In this document: positions 14,509 through 20,725 of the stretch, in pieces
How the letters are laid out: every line of letters starts with the position of its first letter
How positions within the stretch are numbered: the first letter of the stretch is position 1
From: a virus
Strand: one strand, 5' to 3'
IMG/VR virus record: IMGVR_UViG_3300035661_000307
Coordinates: 1-25,555 of that record
Length of the DNA: 25,555 nucleotides
Program-made: the position numbers and the translations under genes
The notes under the pieces: model-generated
What the model was told of the DNA's origin: nothing
What the model saw: the letters and a program-made list of their open reading frames with translations, nothing else
The model's database searches: none

Positions 14509-14795
14509 TTGTATCTTTTGGTTGAGCCGAGACGCATCATCTCGTCGTTCATGAAATTGATACAGGCCTGACGGCTCCTGAACTCCTGTGGCACTGCCAT
14601 GTAGTGGCGCTCACCGAAGCGGGAGTTTTTTGGTGTGACGGCCTTCATGGTAGTGACCGGCACCAGCCTAGTCCATATCTTGACACCGAATACATACGAC
14701 ACGAGCTTCCGGTCTAATAGCCAGAAGCCTTTGCCCTCCTTGATCTTATAGTCTTTCAGGTAGGTGACTAGGGCCTTGTTTGATTTCTTACTCAT
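14505..14795 (-). CDS. Unknown small basic protein
   Basis: A 96-residue basic protein (LVTYLKDYKIKEGKGFWLLD at the start, RSRQACINFMNDEMM near the end). It overlaps upstream and downstream neighbours by 4 bases. The compact mixed pattern could be a DNA-binding or anti-restriction protein, but nothing identifies it. Confidence 0.6.
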   Translation of the reverse strand: MSKKSNKALVTYLKDYKIKEGKGFWLLDRKLVSYVFGVKIWTRLVPVTTMKAVTPKNSRFGERHYMAVPQEFRSRQACINFMNDEMMRLGSTKRYK

Positions 14796-15277
14796 TTTGT
14801 CTGTGATTGGGTGATGTAATTCTTGTATGTCTGGTCGAACTGATAGCGCGCCTTTTGCAGCTCTTCTTTGCTCATCTCGTTCAGCTTCTTGTGAGCAGAT
14901 GAACGCATCAAACAGAAGTCATCTATGCGCACATAGTCGAGCTGTGGCTTTCCATCCTTCAGGATCAGCACGTCGTTTTCATCCTTCTTGTACCATTTCA
15001 GGTTGTGGCAGATAGCGAGGATACCCCGGCGAATCTTGTTGCAGGCTTCTTTGTCGGCGTCCTTATTTACAGCAGGCTGCGCAGTAGATGGACTGACTTG
15101 CTCATTGAGCTTCCTGACCAGATCGGCACACTGCTCGAATGTGAGGTCCTTCAGGCTTAGCTTATTTTCATCCCCTGTATAACTGAAGACCATGTTTTTC
15201 TTATCCTCTTCTCCGAGCTTGAGCATGGCGAGGGCGGCATATACCTGACCGAATTGTTTTGATGTAGAGCGTGGCAT
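14792..15277 (-). CDS. GemA/DUF1018-like regulatory protein (tentative)
   Basis: A 161-residue protein. An N-terminal helical piece (FGQVYAALAMLKLGEEDKKN) is followed by a region with TFEQCADLVRKLNEQ. A C-terminal piece CNKIRRGILAICHNLKWYKK ends in the helix MSKEELQKARYQFDQTYKN. In Mu, gp16/GemA occupies the same middle region and has the Leu-rich pattern of residues 40-60 of this protein. The match is by layout and position only. Confidence 0.5.
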   Translation of the reverse strand: MPRSTSKQFGQVYAALAMLKLGEEDKKNMVFSYTGDENKLSLKDLTFEQCADLVRKLNEQVSPSTAQPAVNKDADKEACNKIRRGILAICHNLKWYKKDENDVLILKDGKPQLDYVRIDDFCLMRSSAHKKLNEMSKEELQKARYQFDQTYKNYITQSQTK

Positions 15278-15280
15278 AGG

Positions 15281-15886
15281 TTATTTGTTTAGTGCTTTAC
15301 GGAATGACTTAGGTTTGATTTTGCCAGCCTTACGAGCGACCCTATTCGCTTCATTGATCTCTGCTCTGGTCAGATCATCGCCGTCACCCTCAGCGAGTGG
15401 GGGAAACAGATCATTGGCGAGTACGAATGCCTTTGTAGTAGTCAGTCTCGTTTTAGCAAGACGCTTCCCAGCTGCATCGGCTTTCTTTTGGAGCGCGGCC
15501 ACAAAGGCATTATGCTTCTCGGTATATTTACTAAGCTCTCTCCGCAATTCGCTCAGGTAGAAATTGAACATCTCGGTGATCTCCAGCCTCTGCGTCAGAG
15601 TAACCTCGACAGCTAAGCAGTCATTGTATCTCGTGATGCAGCCATACTTACCCATTACCTTTCCTACTACCTGACAGAATAGTATAAGCTCAAGCTCATC
15701 ATCGAGCAATGTGAAGCCGTGAAGCTCCGGCGCATCAATATCATCATCCAGATCACTTGCGCTAATCCCAAATTTCACCATGAGGTCATCGAGGATATTT
15801 CTCGCTTTAGTAGCAGATTCATCTTGCGCGGTGTCTGCGATCTTCTTTAGTTTACGAAGCCTATCTATTACCTTTTCCTTTTCCAT
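15281..15886 (-). CDS. DUF2786-like protein (tentative)
   Basis: A 201-residue protein. Its first 40 residues (VIDRLRKLKKIADTAQDESA ... ILDDLMVKFGIS) match the pattern of DUF2786, a helical N-terminal module in Mu-like and other phage early proteins. A long basic helix region (105-200, e.g. LQKKADAAGKRLAKTRL) closes it. The molecular function is not known. The start overlaps the end of the preceding small gene by 26 bases. Confidence 0.55.
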   Translation of the reverse strand: MEKEKVIDRLRKLKKIADTAQDESATKARNILDDLMVKFGISASDLDDDIDAPELHGFTLLDDELELILFCQVVGKVMGKYGCITRYNDCLAVEVTLTQRLEITEMFNFYLSELRRELSKYTEKHNAFVAALQKKADAAGKRLAKTRLTTTKAFVLANDLFPPLAEGDGDDLTRAEINEANRVARKAGKIKPKSFRKALNK

Positions 15887-15980
15887 TTTTTTTGATTCTT
15901 ATAGTGTGTTTAAATCGCTGCTGGTAGTATTCCGACAGGAAGGCTATGACGGCCATTGCTATGAATACCGCCCAGTTCAT
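15861..15980 (-). CDS. 39-residue membrane peptide
   Basis: The frame encodes MNWAVFIAMAVIAFLSEYYQ followed by a short basic tail (KHTIRIKKNGKGKGNR), i.e. one membrane segment with the basic side in the cytoplasm. It starts in a 4-bp overlap (ATGA, 15977-15980) with the zinc-motif gene and ends 26 bases inside the next gene. Couplings on both sides support translation, though nothing identifies the function. Confidence 0.55.
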   Translation of the reverse strand: MNWAVFIAMAVIAFLSEYYQQRFKHTIRIKKNGKGKGNR

Positions 15981-16192
15981 ATATCGTCGTCCTCTGTGTG
16001 ATCTGATTTGCGGCCACGATCCTCATAGATGTCTGACTCGGTGTCGATGTCCTGATATTCCAGCGGGACGATATCAGTGGCGTCATAGCTGACTAGCTTG
16101 CCATCGCCATCACACAGCTCACATATGCGTCCCAGTGTGTCCGTGGTGCCAGCTCCATTGCAGCCGGGGCATTCTTTAATTTTTCTGCTCAT
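15977..16192 (-). CDS. DnaJ-type zinc-finger small protein
   Basis: A 71-residue protein with two CxxCxGxG motifs: CPGCNGAG (8-15) and CELCDGDG (24-31). This is one DnaJ-type zinc-binding pair without the J domain. The remaining 40 residues are acidic (DTESDIYEDRGRKSDHTEDD). It may tether a partner protein or act as a small chaperone cofactor. Start and end are both close to or overlapping neighbours. Similar stand-alone modules occur in phage early regions, but the role is unknown. Confidence 0.65.
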   Translation of the reverse strand: MSRKIKECPGCNGAGTTDTLGRICELCDGDGKLVSYDATDIVPLEYQDIDTESDIYEDRGRKSDHTEDDDI

Positions 16193-16208
16193 TGCGTTTA
16201 GTTTTTGT

Positions 16209-16253
16209 GCACCCTCCCCGGAGTCGAACCGGGGACTATGCCGTAAGGGTTTA
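16209..16253 (-). repeat. tRNA-3'-end-like direct repeat, copy 1
   Basis: Read on the minus strand the unit runs from the lipoprotein stop TAA to GGGTGC. It contains CCCGG-TTCGACT-CCGGG, a perfect tRNA T-arm with T54T55C56 and A58, followed by GAGGGTG, like an acceptor strand. The 5' half of a tRNA is absent, so it is not a functional tRNA gene. It is the same as copy 2 at 16687 except one substitution and one inserted T. Confidence 0.8.
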
Positions 16254-16646
16254 TTTCGTTTGGGGTATTTTACTTCTGCCAGCTTCCAGTATTGGCATGT
16301 TTGCCTCCGTTGGGATGTAGATTACCGCGTTAGGGTTCTTTTCGATATTGTCGATCCACAGCCAATGCAAATAGGCCTCATTGTTTTTCAGAGACTCCCC
16401 TATGATCGCATTGCTGCGCGCTACACCGTGGGCACGAATAGTATCAGCTGCCGCCAACATTTGCGCACTCTCCATTTTAGCCTTTGCCTCTGTCACAGCT
16501 ATTTCGCGTGATGACCTTGCATGTGCCAACTCAGCCGCACCGTCATTGGTTTTTTCTTTCATTGTCTGCTCGCGGCTCCAATCATTGTAATACCCGCAGG
16601 ATGACAGAGACAGAGCTGTAATTGTTATTAGTATTAGCCTTTTCAT
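16251..16646 (-). CDS. Lipoprotein with Band-7/prohibitin-like C-terminal helix
   Basis: A 131-residue protein beginning at ATG 16646; an in-frame GTG at 16670 is rejected because it would precede the signal peptide. The signal is MKRLILITITALSLSSC, with Cys17 as the lipidated residue. A long Ala/Glu/Lys helix (REIAVTEAKAKMESAQMLAA) leads to NEAYLHWLWIDNIEKNPNAV and IYIPTEANMP. This resembles the C-terminal part of SPFH/Band-7 proteins, without the SPFH domain itself. It lies between two tRNA-like repeats, so it may be an acquired cargo gene. The function is unknown; a surface or membrane-organising role is a guess. Confidence 0.65.
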   Translation of the reverse strand: MKRLILITITALSLSSCGYYNDWSREQTMKEKTNDGAAELAHARSSREIAVTEAKAKMESAQMLAAADTIRAHGVARSNAIIGESLKNNEAYLHWLWIDNIEKNPNAVIYIPTEANMPILEAGRSKIPQTK

Positions 16647-16686
16647 TGTTTGATACTGTTTCCTATACACAGTCAGGTTTTAGTTA

Positions 16687-16732
16687 GCACCCTCCCCGGA
16701 GTCGAACCGGGGACTATGCCGTCAGGGTTTTA
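16687..16732 (-). repeat. tRNA-3'-end-like direct repeat, copy 2
   Basis: This is the second copy of the unit at 16209-16253, 478 bases away in the same orientation. It again begins with the stop codon of the upstream gene (here Gam, TAA at 16730-16732). The hairpin CCCGG-TTCGACT-CCGGG is identical. The two copies flank the Band-7-like lipoprotein gene. Confidence 0.8.
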
Positions 16733-17278
16733 TTGTTTCGCCTTAGCGTAGAATACTTCCTTCTGTGTGATGTCCAGATTGCAGTTGTTCAGCAGAGAGA
16801 GTACAGCGACGTTCTCGCGCTCTGCGATCAGCCTCTTTTTGTCGATAGAGTAGACCACCACTTCGTTAACATAGGTTTTGAGCTGGCGATGTGTGAGCAT
16901 CTGCTTCATCGCTACGTTAAATGCTTTGTCAAAAGCGGTTTTAGGCTCACCCTCTGCCGGTTGCTGTATCAGGCTCACAGCTGGCGGGTTCAGCTTATAG
17001 CCGATGATGCCGGTGGTCAGCTCTATGCAGCGCTTGTCAGAGAATCGCTCAGGATTAGCTTTTGCGTATCCTTCCAGTATCTCAAGGCTCTGGGTAGAAA
17101 TCAATTCGCAGCTCATCAGATCGTCTGCATACTTGGCTTTAGCAGCCAGTACAGCCTTATCTACTTTTGCATTCAACTCATTGATCCGGTTTTGGGCGGT
17201 GAGTAGTTCTTTCATAGCCTTCTCGGCTTTGTCTAAGGTCGGTGCCGCAGGTTCGGCGGGTTTCGTTGCTCTTTTCAT
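16730..17278 (-). CDS. gam: Gam-like double-strand DNA-end-binding protein
   Basis: A 182-residue protein matching the Mu Gam family. A coiled helix at the start (RINELNAKVDKAVLAAKAKY) and the end-binding core show EILEGYAKANPERF, then LTTGIIGYKLNPP (87-99), close to the signature of Mu Gam. Gam is the phage relative of Ku and shields linear ends from host exonucleases. It is preceded by a Lys/Pro/Ala-rich N-terminus. The gene ends precisely at a tRNA-like repeat. Confidence 0.85.
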   Translation of the reverse strand: MKRATKPAEPAAPTLDKAEKAMKELLTAQNRINELNAKVDKAVLAAKAKYADDLMSCELISTQSLEILEGYAKANPERFSDKRCIELTTGIIGYKLNPPAVSLIQQPAEGEPKTAFDKAFNVAMKQMLTHRQLKTYVNEVVVYSIDKKRLIAERENVAVLSLLNNCNLDITQKEVFYAKAKQ

Positions 17279-17295
17279 CTTTTTGTTGTTTATGA

Positions 17296-17760
17296 TTAGT
17301 GATTAAATACTTCTTTGCGCCACACGCTTTGTGTGGCTGATATGACGTGGTAGTAAGAGTTGCACAGATGGCGGCTATGCATCGCTTCTAAATGATAAAG
17401 CCTGTAGGCACCATAGAGCGTCATGGTGGTCAGCTCCCCGTCTTCATTGACAGAAAACTCGTAGTCGCGCTCGGTATCCTCTCCGTTTTGTAGGCCATGC
17501 AGTGCTATAAACTCTGCGTCGCGCTGGTGCCAGTTCTGTTTCCACCAGTTCCAGTAGAAGGACTCGGCGCTCAGGATCTCGATACCTGCCTTGTCACCCC
17601 GGCACTGCTCACGCAGGTAGTCCATGCCATAGTCCAGGATCAAGGCAAACATATCCTCGTCCTTCAGGCTCATCCTGCGCATGAGCATGGCCTGATTGGC
17701 CCGGTAGCTTTCCAGCAGCTTACCGTATGTCCCTTTAGGCTTTGTCTGTTTGGTTTTCAT
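17296..17760 (-). CDS. Unknown protein
   Basis: A 154-residue protein rich in Trp, Tyr and Arg (SFYWNWWKQNWHQRDAEFIA, then YGAYRLYHLEAMHSRHLC). It overlaps the end of the RadA-like ATPase gene by 26 bases, so the two are likely co-translated and could cooperate. No family is recognised. Confidence 0.6.
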   Translation of the reverse strand: MKTKQTKPKGTYGKLLESYRANQAMLMRRMSLKDEDMFALILDYGMDYLREQCRGDKAGIEILSAESFYWNWWKQNWHQRDAEFIALHGLQNGEDTERDYEFSVNEDGELTTMTLYGAYRLYHLEAMHSRHLCNSYYHVISATQSVWRKEVFNH

Positions 17761-18544
17761 CTTTGATGATTTCGGGTGTGAATAGATCGGTCAGTTCTTC
17801 CGGCTCGTCGACCTCGACTACCAGATCGGAGGCGAATAGCTGCTCGTGGTGTGGAGCTCCCAGATATCGGCTATCTACTGTGAGCATGCCTCCGTGTATA
17901 TACATCTTGACATCAGCAGCATGCAGGAGGTCCATGTCTTTTGCCTTGCCACGTGCTGTGCCAAAGCCTACCATGATGATGATGAGGTGACGCTTGGCAA
18001 ACAGGCTGTCCATATACTGGAGCTGATCCTTAGTAAATCGTGCGTACTGGACGGAGTCGATGACGATGACGCGCAGATAGTTCTTCTCTATGCGCTTGCA
18101 CATATCTTCGAAGGTATTGGCAGCGAGGAACCAGACATCCTTCACACTGCCGGTCTTTTCGTCCAGCCTCATGAATCTGCGAATGCGGTCAGCCATCGTC
18201 TTATTGACCTTCTCCTCCCATGAGTTGTAGGCTGCTTTGCCATATACCTCGCTGAGGTATTGGAGGAGCTGCATGACGAGGACAGACTTTCCCTGTCCGG
18301 GCCTAGCATATATTTTGATCTTGCAGCGGCCTTCTATATCTCCGAGACGTGCCCTCCACATGGCGGTATCGGGATGCTTCTTAGCCTTCTCGGTATCGAA
18401 GATGGTGTGAAACTTCTTCTCCAGCAGTGCCCGTACATTGAATACGCTCTTGCCTTGTTTGCTCAGCTTCTTTGGCTTCTCAGGGAGCATGCTGAGCTGC
18501 TCGCCGTCCTTCTTGTTTTTGGTGTCCTTGTTTTTGGTGTCCAT
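17735..18544 (-). CDS. RadA/RecA-like ATPase
   Basis: A 269-residue P-loop ATPase. Walker A at 80-88 is ARPGQGKSV, and Walker B at 159-163 is VIVID followed by SVQYARF, a RadA-like 'IDS-Q' signature. A KAKDMDLLHAADVKMYI stretch (200-216) resembles the 'K-x-G ... LEH-VD-V-Y' part of RadA/Sms. It lacks RadA's zinc finger and Lon-like domain, so it is the RecA core alone. The N-terminus carries DTKNK twice in tandem, encoded by a repeat near 18510-18540. Such a protein could load helicase or aid repair during replicative transposition; this is inference. Confidence 0.75.
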   Translation of the reverse strand: MDTKNKDTKNKKDGEQLSMLPEKPKKLSKQGKSVFNVRALLEKKFHTIFDTEKAKKHPDTAMWRARLGDIEGRCKIKIYARPGQGKSVLVMQLLQYLSEVYGKAAYNSWEEKVNKTMADRIRRFMRLDEKTGSVKDVWFLAANTFEDMCKRIEKNYLRVIVIDSVQYARFTKDQLQYMDSLFAKRHLIIIMVGFGTARGKAKDMDLLHAADVKMYIHGGMLTVDSRYLGAPHHEQLFASDLVVEVDEPEELTDLFTPEIIKDENQTDKA

Positions 18545-18571
18545 GACTGGTTTCTATTTTTGAGTGAATGA

Positions 18572-19168
18572 TTACTTGTGATATTTGCTACCCTTGCTTT
18601 CACGTTGTATGAATATTTGAGCTAGTTCAGGAATGATCGTTCTGCGCATAGGTGTTTCCTCAAACTCTTTTATAAGCTTATTACTGGCAGATATTTCCTT
18701 CATCTTCCTGTATGTTTCCTCGTCTGCCATGAATGACTGTCCAAGGATATTGTCGTTGTATACCTTTATGCCAGCAGGATATGGGGAAACCTCATTGATC
18801 TGATCACCTGTAATGGTGTAGGACTTTAATAACCCTTCGTAATCGCGGTCTATCAGAACCAACACTTCCATTTTGGGCGCTACGATGCCAAGCCCTTCGC
18901 CGTGATGTATTTTGACCGCTGTATTGACTATATCATCGGTACTCGATCCCAAATCAATGCCGCACCATGCATAATCGTTGCCTGAAGTATTCCACCAACC
19001 ATCAAAGAATACATCCAACCTCGTTTGTTTCTTACAGCTTGGGCATTCTGCGTAAAAAGTGACATAATCGCTTATATCCTCCGGCATCACTGCCGATCCA
19101 ATACGCCTATGATTGCAGAAAGCGCAATCGAAATTTATAGTGTATCCGGGCTTGGGTTTCCTGCTCAT
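18572..19168 (-). CDS. Zinc-ribbon protein of unknown function
   Basis: A 198-residue protein. Two Cys pairs, CAFC (15-18) and CPSC (42-45), 24 residues apart, form a likely zinc ribbon at the N-terminus. The middle is beta-rich (KMEVLVLIDRDYEGLL) and the end helical. It lies one base after the MuB-like stop and 27 bases before the RadA-like ATPase, between the two ATPases. It may bind DNA or a transposase partner. No named family is recognised. Confidence 0.6.
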   Translation of the reverse strand: MSRKPKPGYTINFDCAFCNHRRIGSAVMPEDISDYVTFYAECPSCKKQTRLDVFFDGWWNTSGNDYAWCGIDLGSSTDDIVNTAVKIHHGEGLGIVAPKMEVLVLIDRDYEGLLKSYTITGDQINEVSPYPAGIKVYNDNILGQSFMADEETYRKMKEISASNKLIKEFEETPMRRTIIPELAQIFIQRESKGSKYHK

Positions 19169-19169
19169 C

Positions 19170-20111
19170 TTATGCCGCTTTATGAGTGAGTGAATGAAGT
19201 ATCTCGCGCTGGCTCATGTCTTTTGCTCTATCAGGCTGTTCCAGTATGAAGCGCTCATAATTTTGTAGCAGGTTTTTAAGTACACCGTAGCCTGTGGCTA
19301 TGCCTTGCAGGAGTTGCAGGGCAGGCTTATCGGTAATGCCGAAATCAGTGGCAATGGCTGCTATAAAGTCTAAGCTTACACCTGTAAGGGGCTGCCAATA
19401 CTCTATGCGGCGGCGCAATTCGCGAAAGCCCATCTTATCCTTATCTGCCATCTTGTTGATGTACTTCTCCATGTAGTCAGTACCAGCTATCACAAGGCCC
19501 ACGTGACGCTCCATGTTGCTCTCTGTACGGTCATAGATCACCTGTATCTGACGAAGGCAGTGATCGGACAGTTTGCCCACATCATCGAGTATCAGCAGCG
19601 GCTTGATGCCGTTAAATTTGCTCGTGCTGGCTAACAGGCATGCTACAATCCTATTCATACGCTCCGAGATAGAACCCTCAGTATTTTGGCCCATAGAGCG
19701 CAGCACGGCGTTAATGAATTCCTTACGCTGCATGTTCACATCGCAGAGCACATAGTATACATTGATGCCTTTGCGCTTGTAGTATTCCAATCCTGTTGTC
19801 TTCCCCTTGTCAGTCTCAGCGCTGAGCGCGAGAAACTTCGAAGCATGCTGCGCGTCTGTACACATTTCCTGAATGGCGCGCAGGTTCTGCGTTTTCCTGA
19901 CTACCCAATTACCACCCATATTGAAACCAATGAGCCTAGCGATAGCACGCCATAGCTTATCAGAATCGCCTTGATACTTGTCATTGAATATTTGCGAGAT
20001 CGCTGTCTCTGAAACATTGAGCGTACGTGCCAGATCGGCGCGGCTCATTTGCTTTGCTTCGAGATATGCCTTAGCGGCTTCTTTGATTGCTGCTGTTTGT
20101 GAATTGTCCAT
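19170..20111 (-). CDS. MuB-like transposition ATPase with N-terminal HTH
   Basis: A 313-residue AAA+ ATPase. Residues about 16-45 (MSRADLARTLNVSETAISQI) form an Xre-type HTH, as in Mu B, which binds target DNA. Walker A is at 98-105 (AETDKGKT) and Walker B at 172-177 (LLILDD). The sensor-1 region (VGLVIAGTDYM, about 204-214) and the arginine-rich ELRRRIEYWQPL (231-242) follow. It selects target DNA and stimulates the transposase. The expected first Gly of the P-loop is replaced by Ala98, a deviation shared with the other ATPase here. Confidence 0.88.
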   Translation of the reverse strand: MDNSQTAAIKEAAKAYLEAKQMSRADLARTLNVSETAISQIFNDKYQGDSDKLWRAIARLIGFNMGGNWVVRKTQNLRAIQEMCTDAQHASKFLALSAETDKGKTTGLEYYKRKGINVYYVLCDVNMQRKEFINAVLRSMGQNTEGSISERMNRIVACLLASTSKFNGIKPLLILDDVGKLSDHCLRQIQVIYDRTESNMERHVGLVIAGTDYMEKYINKMADKDKMGFRELRRRIEYWQPLTGVSLDFIAAIATDFGITDKPALQLLQGIATGYGVLKNLLQNYERFILEQPDRAKDMSQREILHSLTHKAA

Positions 20112-20140
20112 GATATGTTTTGATTTAGCTGGTTACGTGA

Positions 20141-20725
20141 TTACTTCGTGATGATGCTCTTTACATAAGCTGCGACCTCATCGCCTTTCTTATCATCTGC
20201 ATTCCTGATTTTGTTTTTGATAGCAAGGAAAGTCTGCACGACAAGCAGAGTATCTTCTGCGTTAATACATCCCCATGTCCAAGCTCTGCGTCCGCCTGTA
20301 TTTATGGCAGCTACGACCTGTATAGGAAATACTTTGCTTGACATATCCGTCTCAAATGAGAGGGTGAACGTTTCACCTATTCTGTTCGTGATAGTGTAGC
20401 CTTCTACCTTTTCCCATTCGAACTTGTCGATGATGTTTTGAAGTTCTTTTTTGAGCTGAGTGTTGTCCATGACTATGTTTTTTAATTGGTTACTCTTTAG
20501 TTCCTTATCTGCGTGATCCATAATCAGCAGGTACTTTGCGACAGCCATCTCAGGCGTGTTTGATCTTGTGCTATAATGTTCAGATACATGCCACAGTCCG
20601 GTGTTTGTATACATCATTTCATCCTTCAGCTCTTCGATTGCCTGAGCTAATTGGCCTGTGAGTCCTTTCTCTTGCAGGACTTCTAACACGAATCTTCCGT
20701 CTAGTATTTTCTCTATTGTGCTCAT
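20141..20725 (-). CDS. Unknown protein between transposase and MuB-like ATPase
   Basis: A 194-residue protein overlapping the transposase stop by 4 bases (ATGA, 20722-20725). An N-terminal acidic helix (GLTGQLAQAIEELKDEMM) is followed by a central helix that could pair (QLKKELQNIIDKFEW). A beta-rich C-terminal half holds GYTITNRIGETFTLSFETD. Mu has no gene here, so it is extra. Coupling to the transposase suggests an accessory role in transposition or its control, but this is inference. Confidence 0.6.
   Translation of the reverse strand: MSTIEKILDGRFVLEVLQEKGLTGQLAQAIEELKDEMMYTNTGLWHVSEHYSTRSNTPEMAVAKYLLIMDHADKELKSNQLKNIVMDNTQLKKELQNIIDKFEWEKVEGYTITNRIGETFTLSFETDMSSKVFPIQVVAAINTGGRRAWTWGCINAEDTLLVVQTFLAIKNKIRNADDKKGDEVAAYVKSIITK

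Noticed and set aside
16209-16732. Complete tRNA genes at the two tRNA-like repeats
   Set aside because: Only the T-arm and an acceptor-like strand are present; no D-arm, anticodon arm or matching 5' acceptor lies upstream.
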